DNA of 64,000 nt from an uncultured Aquimarina sp. (lineage in GTDB: Bacteria > Bacteroidota > Bacteroidia > Flavobacteriales > Flavobacteriaceae): positions 26,249 through 90,248 of the forward strand of contig CANLCT010000010.1 in the NCBI GenBank assembly GCA_947489195.1, read 5' to 3'. The notes beneath the pieces were generated by a model. That model saw nothing but the letters and a program-made list of their open reading frames with translations. It was not told where the DNA came from and did not search any database. Both the position numbers and the translations under genes were made by a program. Shown here one piece after another: positions 52,621 through 61,826 of this stretch (within the stretch, counting starts at the first letter, position 1; each line of letters starts with the position of its first letter).

Positions 52621-54294
52621 TTAATTTAAAATTACTTTCAAAATTTTATTTTGTCCTATAACTTCGTTTTCAAGTTTTGCTATATAAATTGAAGGTTGTA
52701 ATTCATTCAAATTTTGTGAAGTTTCCCCTCTTTTGATTTTAGTACTCATTACTTCTCTCCCTAACAAATCATATACTTTTAAATTCGCATTATCTTTAGT
52801 TGTAATATCTAAAGCGCTTGTATTATAGTTAAAATACATCACATTTTCGTTTGCTCTAATAGTATCAAAGTCTACTGTACTTAAGGTTGCTCCAGTACAA
52901 TCTGGATCTATACCCCTATGATTTAGTCTCCAATTTAAATCATTTTCTAAAATATTTATCGCTACTAAAGCTTCGTCACAGTAATCTACATTTTCAGCTC
53001 CTAAACTAAAAACATCCAAACTATCTCCTTCTAAAATATCAATTGCTCTAGCCCATGCATTTAATGTTTTTGTATAATTTTCACTAGATATACCAGAATT
53101 ATCTAAAAAAGCAAACATACTTAATATATCGCTACCCTGTCTAGGATACCAATTTTCCAAAGGTTGATCAAATGATGTAGCTCCAGAAAATACAAATTGA
53201 TAAGCTTCCTGACCATTAATATTACTTAAATCCCAATTATCCAATGGTTGATTAAAAGTTATGGCATTTTCAAAAAGTGCCGTAACAGATTCTAAACTAC
53301 TAGTATCCCAGCTATTTATATTTTGATTAAAAACTGTTGCTCCTAAAAACATTCCACCCATATCTTTAACCTTACTCATATTCCAATTGTCTAATGGCTG
53401 ATCAAAAGCTACTGCTGTATTAAACATATCCGTTGTATTTGTTAAAGAGCTTGTTATCCAATTATTAATATTTTGATTAAAGGTACTTGCTCTGTTAAAC
53501 ATTCCCAACATACTAATTACTTCACTTACATCCCAATTATTTAATGGTTGATTGAACTTTGTAGCCTCAGAAAACATGCGTTGCATACCTTTTACTTTAC
53601 TCACAGTCCAATCATTTATTGGACGGTTAAAACTTTCGGCTTTTTCAAACATTGATGTCATATCCGTCACATTACTAACATTCCAATCGTTAAGTGGTTG
53701 ATTAAATGCCTCTGCATTATTAAACATAGCCGACATTAAAGTTACATTACTAACATTCCAATCATTTAAAGGACTGTTAAACTTAAAAGCATTCAAAAAC
53801 ATACTTGTCATATTAGTTACATTACTAACATTCCAATTATTTATATCTGCATCAAATTGATCACAATTGGCAAACATCAATTCTAAACTTGTATTAGGAG
53901 AAAAATTGGGAATATCTGTAGCATTTATAGATGTTAATTCACTGTTAAAATGAAACATTCTAGCACATGATTCCCATTCATTTGTACCCCATTGCTCAAT
54001 GGAAACTATTGGATTTAAAAAAAATGTTAATGTTGGAAATATTCCGGTAATTGACACTTCATATTCGCCAGGAATGGTATAGGTGTGATTTGCAGCATCT
54101 GTTAAATTATCATTCGTTGTTCCATCGCCCCAGTCTACATTATAATCAAAAACTTTTGTTGGATCACCAATGTTAAATGCAACTGCTTCATTTGCTTCGG
54201 TTATACTGTACTTAAATATAAAAGCATCTGGATTTCTTTGTGCTATTAGAGTGCTTGATAAAAATAAAAATAGTTTTAATAAATGTTTTTTCAT
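52621..54294 (-). CDS. BspA-like (DUF285) repeat protein with PKD and T9SS domains
   Basis: A 557-residue secreted protein. Signal peptide (MKKHLLKLFLFLSSTLIAQ), PKD-like domain about 25-85 (VDWGDGTTNDNLTDAANHTYTIPGEYEVSI), then about ten DUF285 repeats of 24-25 residues built on FNQPLNDWNVSNVTDMTSMF, and a C-terminal T9SS sorting domain (LKVYDLLGREVMSTKI ... KILKVILN). Such leucine-rich-like repeat proteins are surface adhesins or binding proteins. The near-identical repeats make it prone to length change by recombination. No link to the glycan locus beyond position is visible. Confidence 0.9.
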   Translation of the reverse strand: MKKHLLKLFLFLSSTLIAQRNPDAFIFKYSITEANEAVAFNIGDPTKVFDYNVDWGDGTTNDNLTDAANHTYTIPGEYEVSITGIFPTLTFFLNPIVSIEQWGTNEWESCARMFHFNSELTSINATDIPNFSPNTSLELMFANCDQFDADINNWNVSNVTNMTSMFLNAFKFNSPLNDWNVSNVTLMSAMFNNAEAFNQPLNDWNVSNVTDMTSMFEKAESFNRPINDWTVSKVKGMQRMFSEATKFNQPLNNWDVSEVISMLGMFNRASTFNQNINNWITSSLTNTTDMFNTAVAFDQPLDNWNMSKVKDMGGMFLGATVFNQNINSWDTSSLESVTALFENAITFNQPLDNWDLSNINGQEAYQFVFSGATSFDQPLENWYPRQGSDILSMFAFLDNSGISSENYTKTLNAWARAIDILEGDSLDVFSLGAENVDYCDEALVAINILENDLNWRLNHRGIDPDCTGATLSTVDFDTIRANENVMYFNYNTSALDITTKDNANLKVYDLLGREVMSTKIKRGETSQNLNELQPSIYIAKLENEVIGQNKILKVILN

Positions 54295-55037
54295 AATTAT
54301 GAGTTTTGTGTATTATTTTAATAACAACACTCTAATTAATGATTACCCTATTCTATTTTTTAAAAAAAATAATTACTGTAAAACCCCCTAATAAAAGTTA
54401 ATGATAGTATGCCAATTCTATCGGAGTACAAACTTTAATTAGACAAACTTTTATCAATAAATTCACGAATTAAACCTGTTTTAATTTTTTATTTTAATAA
54501 AAAACCGCCCAAAAACACTAATAAATGGACGGCCTTATAGCAATTTTAGGTATGAAATATAATTGCTAATTTTTTAACTAAAAAAAAGTAATAATGCAAA
54601 CAAGTTATTTATGTAACAAATTACAACTCATTTACCCTAACTTTTTTATCAAATTTAAATGCACTCAATATTGTATTTGTACAATTTCATCAATACATCA
54701 TCTATCAAAAAACATCTAATTCAAGTCATTTTTAGATATTAATATTGAAACTACAGCTTCTTTACTATGCATTATACCAGTCGTAGAAAAATTTAAAACA
54801 TTACTAGCTAAAAAATGAAATTACACCATCAAATACCGAATCAAAAATTACTAAATATTCTCCCAGAGTATCGTAATTGTGAGCCATAGAATCAAATCCT
54901 TATTTGGGTAATTTTTCAATCATTTTTATTATTATCTAAATTGAACAAAATTTAAGTATATTTCAAAAAGAAACAATTATTAGCTACTTTTTAATTATAT
55001 TTAAGAATAAACTCCACAGATATAGCATAAATTTACC
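54295..55037. other. 743-base intergenic region before fadD
   Basis: No convincing gene. TTACTATGCAT at 54762-54772 is identical to one half of the MarR palindrome at 56986. On the minus strand, around 54880-54720, there are short frames that read like protein but are broken; they were not strong enough to call. A weak dyad (CCGCCC near 54507, GGACGGC near 54529) may be a terminator relic. Confidence 0.4.
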
Positions 55038-56810
55038 ATGACAGAAGTTAAAAGATTATTTGATTTCCCTTATTACCAATTAGCTAAGGGCAATTTATCC
55101 AATGCATTGGTTACAAAAACAAATGGAACTTGGAAAGAAACATCCACACAAGAATATATTAACAAAGCCAATCAAATTAGTAGAGGTTTGCTCAAGTTAG
55201 GTGTGCAACCTAATGACAAAATTGCTATTATTTCTACCAATAATAGAACAGAATGGAATATTACAGATATAGGTATTTTACAAATTGGAGCCCAAGATGT
55301 CCCCATTTACCCAACCATTTCTGAAGAAGATTATCAATATGTGCTTAATCATTCCGAATCCAAATATGTTTTTGTTTCTGATGATGAAGTTTACAAAAAA
55401 GTATTAAGCATTAAAGATCAAGTCCCAAGCCTTAAAGGAGTATATTCTTATGACGACATTTCTGGTTGTAGCAGTTGGAATGACATTTTAGAATTGGGTA
55501 AAGACGATAGTAATCAACATGAAGTTCAAGCTTTAATGGACAGTATAAATGAAAATGATTTAGCCACCCTTATATATACTTCTGGTACTACCGGAAGACC
55601 AAAAGGAGTGATGTTAAGTCATCGCAATATTGTTCGTAATGCAATTAACAGCTCTAAGCGCTTTGATATAGATGAAGGAAATGCAAAAGCATTAAGTTTT
55701 TTACCTGTATGTCACGTTTATGAACGCATGTTGCTTTATCTATATCAATACAGATCAATTTCCATCTACTTTGCAGAATCAATTGAAGCCATAAGTGATA
55801 ACTTAAAGGAAATTAAACCTGATGTAATGACAGCTGTACCTCGTTTGCTCGAAAAAGTTTACGATAAAATTTATGCCAAAGGAACTGCATTAACTGGAAT
55901 TAAAAAGAAGCTCTTCTTTTGGGCTATTGATTTAGGTTTAATTTATGAACCTTATGGACAAAATGGAGCTTGGTATGAATTCAAATTAAGTATTGCTCGT
56001 AAACTTATATTTAGCAAGTGGCAGGAAGGACTTGGTGGCAACTTAAAAATTATAGCTTCGGGTAGTGCTGCTTTGCAATCGCGCCTTGCACGCGTATTTA
56101 ATGCTGCCGGAATAAATGTTATGGAGGGTTATGGCCTTACTGAAACTTCTCCAGTAATTTCAGTAAATGATATACGCGATAATGGTTTCAAAATTGGCAC
56201 AGTAGGTAAAGTTTTAGATGAAACCAAAGTCACTATAGCCGAAGATGGAGAAATATTGGTTGAAGGTGTTAGTGTAATGATGGGGTATTATAAAAACCCT
56301 GAAAAAACAGCTGAAGAAATACGTGATGGTAAATTCCACACAGGTGATATTGGCGAAATTGATAGCGAAGGCTTTTTGAAAATTACAGATCGTAAAAAGG
56401 AAATGTTTAAAACCTCTGGTGGTAAATATGTAGCTCCACAAGTTGTTGAAAACAGCATGAAACAATCTCCTTTTATCGAACAATTAATGGTTATTGGTGA
56501 AGGAGAAAAAATGCCCGCAGCTTTTATACAACCAAACTTTGCTTACCTTAAAGATTGGGCTAAAATAAAAAATATTAATATTGGCACTAGTCTAAATGAC
56601 ATTTGCCAAAATCAAGAAGTTGAACGACGCATAAAAGAAGAAGTAGATAAATACAATGCTAAATTTGGTAAATGGGAACAAATAAAACGTTTTGAATTAA
56701 CGCCTATTGAATGGAGTGTTGATTCTAGTCATCTAACTCCTACTTTTAAATTAAGACGTAAAATTATTAAAGAATTACACAAAGATTTATACACTAAAAT
56801 TTACGGTTAA
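55038..56810 (+). CDS. fadD: Long-chain fatty acid-CoA ligase (AMP-forming)
   Basis: A 590-residue ANL-superfamily enzyme of the FadD15/long-chain type. P-loop-like DLATLIYTSGTTGRPKGVMLSHRNI near 170-195, FLPVCHVYERM, EGYGLTETSPVIS, FHTGDIGEIDSEGFLKITDRKKEMFKTSGGKYVAPQVVE. The RKKEMFKTSGGKY hinge is typical of long-chain acyl-CoA synthetases. It activates fatty acids for the beta-oxidation genes downstream. A terminator follows, so it is a separate transcript from marR-fadNAE. Confidence 0.95.
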   Translation: MTEVKRLFDFPYYQLAKGNLSNALVTKTNGTWKETSTQEYINKANQISRGLLKLGVQPNDKIAIISTNNRTEWNITDIGILQIGAQDVPIYPTISEEDYQYVLNHSESKYVFVSDDEVYKKVLSIKDQVPSLKGVYSYDDISGCSSWNDILELGKDDSNQHEVQALMDSINENDLATLIYTSGTTGRPKGVMLSHRNIVRNAINSSKRFDIDEGNAKALSFLPVCHVYERMLLYLYQYRSISIYFAESIEAISDNLKEIKPDVMTAVPRLLEKVYDKIYAKGTALTGIKKKLFFWAIDLGLIYEPYGQNGAWYEFKLSIARKLIFSKWQEGLGGNLKIIASGSAALQSRLARVFNAAGINVMEGYGLTETSPVISVNDIRDNGFKIGTVGKVLDETKVTIAEDGEILVEGVSVMMGYYKNPEKTAEEIRDGKFHTGDIGEIDSEGFLKITDRKKEMFKTSGGKYVAPQVVENSMKQSPFIEQLMVIGEGEKMPAAFIQPNFAYLKDWAKIKNINIGTSLNDICQNQEVERRIKEEVDKYNAKFGKWEQIKRFELTPIEWSVDSSHLTPTFKLRRKIIKELHKDLYTKIYG

Positions 56811-56901
56811 TCAATACACTATTAGCAACATACATATAATTTTTATTATAAATAGCTAATATAATTTACCTATAATGTTATATAAGTCTTAAATTATTAT
56901 C

Positions 56902-56932
56902 AAACTCTCCTTAATTAGGAGAGTTTTTTTTT
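56902..56932 (+). terminator. Intrinsic terminator after fadD
   Basis: AAACTCTCCT (56902-56911) and AGGAGAGTTT (56917-56926) with loop TAATT and a T-run of nine or more bases. About 90 bases after the fadD stop. Confidence 0.88.
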
Positions 56933-56985
56933 GTTTTCATATATATTACCTAAATTGATGAAGGTTTTTATAAATAAAATTATTT

Positions 56986-57005
56986 TTACTATGCATGCAT
57001 AGTAA
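56986..57005. promoter_or_regulatory. Perfect 20-bp palindrome, probable MarR operator
   Basis: TTACTATGCATGCATAGTAA is a perfect palindrome, 82 bases before the marR start and directly upstream of the -7-like TATATTTAC at 57013-57021. The size and symmetry fit a MarR-family dimer site, so autoregulation and control of the fad genes behind it are likely. Confidence 0.75.
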
Positions 57006-57087
57006 TTTTTTTTATATTTACGTAAATACTATGACTTGTAATTATTTATTTAAATACAATTTGTGGTCAAAAAACACATAAAAATAA

Positions 57088-57528
57088 ATGAGAGAACTTA
57101 CCATAGACTATTTATTACGCTCAACTTGGATGGCAGTAGTAAAAATGTATAATGAAGAAGCTGGAAAAAAAGGAAGTACTATGGCTACAGGGTTTGCTTT
57201 ATTAAATATTGATCCAGAAAATGGCACTCCTTCAACCTCATTAGGACCCAAAATGGGTATGGAAGCCACAAGTCTTTCTAGAACGCTTAAAACTATGGAA
57301 GAAAAAGGCTTAATTACTCGTAAAAAAAACCCAGAAGATGGACGAAGTGTTCTTATTTGCTTAACTGATTTTGGTGTAGAAATGAGAGAATTTTCAAAAG
57401 AGGTCGTATTTAAATTTGACAATGCCGTAAAAGACACCATACCTAGCGATAAGCTCGATACATTTATTGAAGTTTTCCATGCGATAAATGATTTAATATC
57501 AAACAAAAAAATTTATAACTCAAAATAA
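57088..57528 (+). CDS. MarR-family regulator of the fatty-acid genes
   Basis: A 146-residue winged-helix regulator. The DNA-binding part is GMEATSLSRTLKTMEEKGLITRKKNPEDGRSVLICLTDFG, with the wing NPEDGRS; the dimer helices lie at both ends (IDYLLRSTWMAVVKMYNEEAG and the C-terminal helix). It sits between fadD and fadN with a palindromic operator upstream. It probably represses the cluster and is released by acyl-CoA, by analogy with other fatty-acid-responsive regulators; the ligand is inferred. Confidence 0.9.
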   Translation: MRELTIDYLLRSTWMAVVKMYNEEAGKKGSTMATGFALLNIDPENGTPSTSLGPKMGMEATSLSRTLKTMEEKGLITRKKNPEDGRSVLICLTDFGVEMREFSKEVVFKFDNAVKDTIPSDKLDTFIEVFHAINDLISNKKIYNSK

Positions 57529-57644
57529 TCACTAATTAAAATCATTTCAATGAAACACTTAGTCAATTTTTTAGGATGCTATAAGTTAATCGTTAAAATA
57601 GAAAGGTATCCAATATAATAGCTTTAAAACAGAATTAGTTACAC

Positions 57645-60050
57645 ATGAAAAGAAATATAAATAAAATAGCCGTCATTGGTTCGGGGATTATGGGTTCTGG
57701 TATTGCTTGCCACTTTGCTAATATTGGAGTGGAAGTTTTGTTACTAGATATTGTTCCTAAAGAATTAGACGAAAAAGAAAAAGCCAAGGGCTTAACTCTT
57801 GAAGACAAAGTAGTCAGAAATAGGTTAGTGAACACTGCCTTAACCACTGCTTTAAAATCAAAACCATCTCCAATATACCATCAAAATTTTGCTAAGCGCA
57901 TTACCACAGGAAATATTGAAGATGATATTGCTAAGGTTAATGAAGTTGATTGGATTATCGAAGTAGTTGTAGAGCGTTTAGATATTAAAAAAATAGTTTT
58001 TGAAAAACTAGACGCACATCGTAAAAAAGGAACGCTAATTACAAGTAACACCTCGGGTATTCCTATTAAATTTATGAGCGAAGGCCGTAGTGAAGATTTC
58101 CAAAAACACTTTTGTGGAACACACTTTTTTAACCCCGCACGTTACTTAAAGTTATTTGAAATTATTCCTGGACCAAAAACAGATCAATCTGTATTAGATT
58201 TCCTTAATGGGTATGGAGACAAATTTTTGGGAAAAACTTCAGTAGTAGCGAAAGATACTCCTGCCTTTATAGGAAATAGAATTGGAATTTTTAGTATCCA
58301 AAGTTTGTTTCATGCAGTTAAAGATTTAGGCTTAACTATTGAAGAGGTTGATAAATTAACTGGCCCCGTAATTGGTCGTCCAAAATCTGCTACGTTCCGT
58401 ACTGTTGATGTGGTTGGCTTAGATACCTTAGTACATGTAGCCAATGGTATTTTTGATAATTGTCCTAATGATGAGCAACACGACTTATTCAAACTTCCCG
58501 ATTTCATCACAAAAATGATGGAAAACAAATGGTTAGGAAGCAAAACCGGACAAGGTTTTTATAAAAAAACAAAAACTCCTGAAGGAAAAACAGAAATCCT
58601 TTCACTAGACCTAGATACTTTAGAATACAGAGGTAAAAAACGTGCCTCCTTCCCTACTTTAGAAATGACAAAATCGATTGACAAAGTAATCGATCGTTTT
58701 AAAGTTTTAGTAGCAGGGAAAGATAAAGCCGGTGAATTTTATCGTAAAAGTTTCGCTGCATTATTTTCATATGTTTCCTTTAGAATTCCTGAAATAACCG
58801 ATGCTCCATACAAAATCGACGATGCCATGAAAGCTGGTTTTGGATGGGAACATGGTCCTTTCCAAATTTGGGATGCAGTAGGTATAAAAAAGGGACTAGA
58901 ATTTATTAAAGCCGAAGGTTTAGAAGTAGCTGATTGGGTTACCGATATGATTTCTAGCGGAAGCGATACATTTTACTCTGTAAAGGAAGGTGCTACTTAT
59001 TTTTATGACATTCCTTCAAAAACACAAACTAAAAAACCAGGGCAAGATTCATTTATTATTTTAGATAACATCCGAAAATCAAATGAAGTGTTTAAAAACT
59101 CTGGTGTAGTTGTTGAAGATATTGGTGATGGTATTTTAAATGTAGAATTCCAATCTAAAATGAACACCATTGGCGGTGATGTTTTGGCTGGTTTAAATAA
59201 GGCTATTGATATTGCTGAAAAAGATTTTCAAGGATTGGTTGTTGGAAATCAAGCTGCTAATTTTTCGGTTGGTGCCAATATTGGAATGATTTTTATGATG
59301 GCTGTGGAACAGGAATATGATGAGCTTAATATGGCTGTCAAATATTTCCAAGATACCATGATGCGTATGCGTTATTCTTCTATTCCAACAATTGCAGCTC
59401 CACACGGAATGGCATTAGGTGGTGGTTGCGAACTATCCTTACATGCAGATAAAGTAGTTGCTGCTGCAGAAACTTATATTGGTCTGGTTGAGTTTGGTGT
59501 TGGTGTAATTCCTGGTGGTGGAGGCTCCAAAGAAATGGCACTTCGAGCAAGTGATAATTTCCAAAAAGGAGATGTAGAATTAAATGTTTTACAAGAACAC
59601 TTTTTAACTATCGGAATGGCAAAAGTTTCTACTTCTGCATATGAAGCTTATGATATAGGAATCCTTCAAAAAGGAAAAGATATTGTTGTGGTTAATAAAG
59701 ACCGTCAAATTGGAGTAGCTAAATCTTATGCAAAATTATTAGCTGAGCAAGGCTACACACAACCTGTAAAACGAAAAGACGTAAAAGTACTTGGTAAACA
59801 AGCTTTAGGTATGTTTTTAGTAGGAACTGATTCCATGGAGGCTAGTAAATATATTAGCGAACACGATAAAAAGATTGCTAACAAGTTAGCCTATGTAATG
59901 GCTGGTGGTGATTTATCAGAACCTACTTTGGTTAGCGAGCAATATTTATTGGATTTGGAACGCGAGGCTTTTTTGAGTCTATGTACCGAACGTAAAACAT
60001 TAGAACGTATTGAACACATGTTAAAACGAGGAAAACCATTGAGAAATTAA
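57645..60050 (+). CDS. fadN: 3-hydroxyacyl-CoA dehydrogenase/enoyl-CoA hydratase (FadN type)
   Basis: An 801-residue bifunctional beta-oxidation enzyme in the order dehydrogenase first, hydratase last, as in Bacillus FadN and opposite to E. coli FadB. NAD-binding IAVIGSGIMGSGIA (9-22), HFFNPARYLKLFEIIPG, KDTPAFIGNRIG and a second C-terminal dehydrogenase domain near 380; the crotonase part from about 480 has IAAPHGMALGGGCELSLHAD and IGLVEFGVGVIPGGGGSKEM. It performs the second and third steps of the cycle. The order fadN-fadA-fadE matches the Bacillus operon. Confidence 0.94.
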   Translation: MKRNINKIAVIGSGIMGSGIACHFANIGVEVLLLDIVPKELDEKEKAKGLTLEDKVVRNRLVNTALTTALKSKPSPIYHQNFAKRITTGNIEDDIAKVNEVDWIIEVVVERLDIKKIVFEKLDAHRKKGTLITSNTSGIPIKFMSEGRSEDFQKHFCGTHFFNPARYLKLFEIIPGPKTDQSVLDFLNGYGDKFLGKTSVVAKDTPAFIGNRIGIFSIQSLFHAVKDLGLTIEEVDKLTGPVIGRPKSATFRTVDVVGLDTLVHVANGIFDNCPNDEQHDLFKLPDFITKMMENKWLGSKTGQGFYKKTKTPEGKTEILSLDLDTLEYRGKKRASFPTLEMTKSIDKVIDRFKVLVAGKDKAGEFYRKSFAALFSYVSFRIPEITDAPYKIDDAMKAGFGWEHGPFQIWDAVGIKKGLEFIKAEGLEVADWVTDMISSGSDTFYSVKEGATYFYDIPSKTQTKKPGQDSFIILDNIRKSNEVFKNSGVVVEDIGDGILNVEFQSKMNTIGGDVLAGLNKAIDIAEKDFQGLVVGNQAANFSVGANIGMIFMMAVEQEYDELNMAVKYFQDTMMRMRYSSIPTIAAPHGMALGGGCELSLHADKVVAAAETYIGLVEFGVGVIPGGGGSKEMALRASDNFQKGDVELNVLQEHFLTIGMAKVSTSAYEAYDIGILQKGKDIVVVNKDRQIGVAKSYAKLLAEQGYTQPVKRKDVKVLGKQALGMFLVGTDSMEASKYISEHDKKIANKLAYVMAGGDLSEPTLVSEQYLLDLEREAFLSLCTERKTLERIEHMLKRGKPLRN

Positions 60051-60056
60051 AATTAT

Positions 60057-60090
60057 TTGACATAAGACTTTTTGACATAAGATCTAAGAC
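60057..60090. repeat. Left repeat pair of the four-helix-bundle cassette
   Basis: Two adjacent 15-base units, TTGACATAAGACTTT (60057-60071) and TTGACATAAGATCTA (60072-60086). Their inverted counterparts lie after the inserted gene at 60474-60503, and related pairs lie at 61716-61745 and 61786-61815. The fadN stop is only 6 bases upstream. Confidence 0.75.
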
Positions 60091-60107
60091 AATATATAAT
60101 AATAACT

Positions 60108-60467
60108 ATGGCTGCTAATCATAATTTTAGAAAGCTAACTATTTGGAAAGAAGGAATTGAATTCGTTAAAGAAACTTATTCAATAACAAGAACATTTCCT
60201 AAGTCTGAAACCTATTCGTTAATTAGTCAAATTCAACGTTGTTCTATTTCTATTCCTTCAAACATAGCAGAGGGTACGAGTAAAGGAACAAATAAACATT
60301 TTTTACAATACCTAGAAACAGCTCTAGGATCTGCCTTTGAATGGGAAACACAATTGATAATTTCTTATGAAGTAAATTATATTTCAAAAGAAACCTTTAG
60401 TCATTTAGAGAACAAAATTCAGGCTATTCAAGGAATGATAACACGTTTTATGGAAAACTTAAAATAA
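60108..60467 (+). CDS. Four-helix-bundle protein (S23 / 23S rRNA-intervening-sequence family)
   Basis: A 119-residue all-helical protein with the family signatures HNFRKLTIWKEGIEFVKETY, FPKSETYSLISQIQRCSISIPSNIAEG, FLQYLETALGSAFEWETQLI. The family was first known from insertions in 23S rRNA genes, forms pentamers, and is related in fold to the Avd proteins of diversity-generating retroelements. No rRNA is near. Here it splits the fadN-fadA-fadE operon and is bracketed by inverted 15-base repeats on both sides. Its function is unknown. No reverse transcriptase or transposase accompanies it. Confidence 0.9.
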   Translation: MAANHNFRKLTIWKEGIEFVKETYSITRTFPKSETYSLISQIQRCSISIPSNIAEGTSKGTNKHFLQYLETALGSAFEWETQLIISYEVNYISKETFSHLENKIQAIQGMITRFMENLK

Positions 60468-60472
60468 TCATA

Positions 60473-60505
60473 GGTCATAAGTCTTAATGTCCTAAGTCAA
60501 AAAAA
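60473..60505. repeat. Right repeat pair of the four-helix-bundle cassette
   Basis: GTCATAAGTCTTAAT (60474-60488) and GTCCTAAGTCAAAAA (60489-60503), two 15-base units in inverted orientation relative to those at 60057. They end just before the fadA start codon at 60512. Confidence 0.75.
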
Positions 60506-60511
60506 TGAAAA

Positions 60512-61702
60512 ATGAAACAAGCATATATAGTAAAAGCATACAGAACAGCGGTTGGAAAAGCTCCAAAAGGAGTGTTCCGATTTAAGCGAAGTGATGAATT
60601 GGCCGCAGAAACCATTCAACACATGATGAAAGAATTACCTCAATTAGACAAAAAACGTATTGATGATGTTATTGTTGGTAATGCCATGCCCGAAGGTTCC
60701 CAGGGATTAAATATGGCCCGGTTAATCTCTTTAATGGGATTAGATATTATTGATGTACCTGGTGTTACGGTAAATCGTTTTTGCTCTTCTGGAATTGAAA
60801 CTATTGGTATTGCCACTGCCAAAATTCAGTCTGGAATGGCCGATTGTATTATTGCCGGTGGAGCCGAAAGCATGAGCTCTGTTCCTATGACAGGAAATAA
60901 ACCTGAATTGAATTATGACATTGCACAATCGGGTCATGAAGACTATTACTGGGGAATGGGAAATACTGCCGAAGCTGTAGCTAATCAATTCAAGGTATCT
61001 CGTGAAGATCAAGATGAATTTGCCTATAACTCACACATGAAAGCCTTAAAGGCCCAGGCTGAAAATCGCTTTCAAGATCAAATTGTTCCTATTAATGTGG
61101 AACAGGTATATGTGGATGAAAACGGTAAAAAAGCTACCAAATCCTATACGGTAACTAAAGATGAAGGACCTCGTAAAGGAACTAGTTTGGAAGTTCTTGC
61201 TAAATTACGTCCAGTTTTCGCTCAAGGCGGAAGTGTTACTGCTGGTAATTCATCACAAATGAGTGATGGAGCTGCATTTGTAATGGTAATGAGCGAAGAC
61301 ATGGTTAAGGAACTTAACCTTGAACCTATTGCTCGTTTAGTTAACTACGCAGCTGCTGGGGTAGAACCTCGTATTATGGGAATTGGTCCCGTAAAAGCGA
61401 TTCCAAAAGCATTAAAACAAGCTGGCTTAAAACAAGATGATTTATCATTAATTGAATTAAACGAAGCCTTTGCCTCTCAATCTTTAGCTGTGGTTAGAGA
61501 ACTAGGGCTTAATAAAGATATTGTAAACGTAAATGGTGGTGCCATTGCGTTAGGGCATCCCCTTGGCTGTACTGGAGCAAAATTATCGGTACAGTTATTC
61601 GATGAAATGCGTAAACAAAACATGCAAGGAAAATATGGTGCAGTAACTATGTGTGTAGGTACTGGACAAGGCGCTTGTGGGATATTTGAGTTTTTGAACT
61701 AA
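60512..61702 (+). CDS. fadA: Acetyl-CoA C-acyltransferase (thiolase)
   Basis: A 396-residue thiolase, the last step of beta-oxidation. The acyl-accepting Cys91 is in VNRFCSSGIETIG, His in NGGAIALGHPLGCTGAK and the second Cys in CVGTGQGACGIF. The NEAFA motif is present. Normal length. It forms a complex with FadN in other organisms. A short repeat-bearing spacer separates it from fadE. Confidence 0.96.
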   Translation: MKQAYIVKAYRTAVGKAPKGVFRFKRSDELAAETIQHMMKELPQLDKKRIDDVIVGNAMPEGSQGLNMARLISLMGLDIIDVPGVTVNRFCSSGIETIGIATAKIQSGMADCIIAGGAESMSSVPMTGNKPELNYDIAQSGHEDYYWGMGNTAEAVANQFKVSREDQDEFAYNSHMKALKAQAENRFQDQIVPINVEQVYVDENGKKATKSYTVTKDEGPRKGTSLEVLAKLRPVFAQGGSVTAGNSSQMSDGAAFVMVMSEDMVKELNLEPIARLVNYAAAGVEPRIMGIGPVKAIPKALKQAGLKQDDLSLIELNEAFASQSLAVVRELGLNKDIVNVNGGAIALGHPLGCTGAKLSVQLFDEMRKQNMQGKYGAVTMCVGTGQGACGIFEFLN

Positions 61703-61710
61703 AATTTATG

Positions 61711-61817
61711 ATATAGGACTTAAGACTAGTTGACTTAAGACTTATAAAACTATAATAATTAATATTTTTTTGATTAAAATCTTATGTCATAAGTCTTTTT
61801 AATCTTAAGTCAAAAAA
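61711..61817. repeat. Gene-less copy of the inverted 15-base repeat pairs
   Basis: Left pair GGACTTAAGACTAGT (61716-61730) and TGACTTAAGACTTAT (61731-61745); right pair GTCATAAGTCTTTTT (61786-61800) and AATCTTAAGTCAAAA (61801-61815). The pairs are inverted relative to each other like those around the gene at 60108, with a 40-base AT-rich middle instead of a gene. The right end runs into the fadE leader. It could also fold into a stem in the mRNA. Confidence 0.7.
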
Positions 61818-61826
61818 ATTAAAAAA

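Noticed and set aside
54700..54900. Minus-strand stretches reading like protein (for example GIMHSKEAVVSILISKND)
   Set aside because: Short, in different frames and without a recognisable family; a possible gene relic but not supportable.
60108..60467. Intervening sequence of a 23S rRNA gene
   Set aside because: The protein family fits, but both flanks are fad genes and no rRNA sequence is present.
60057..61817. CRISPR array
   Set aside because: The repeats are 15 bases, occur in inverted pairs, have no spacers of constant length and no cas genes are near.
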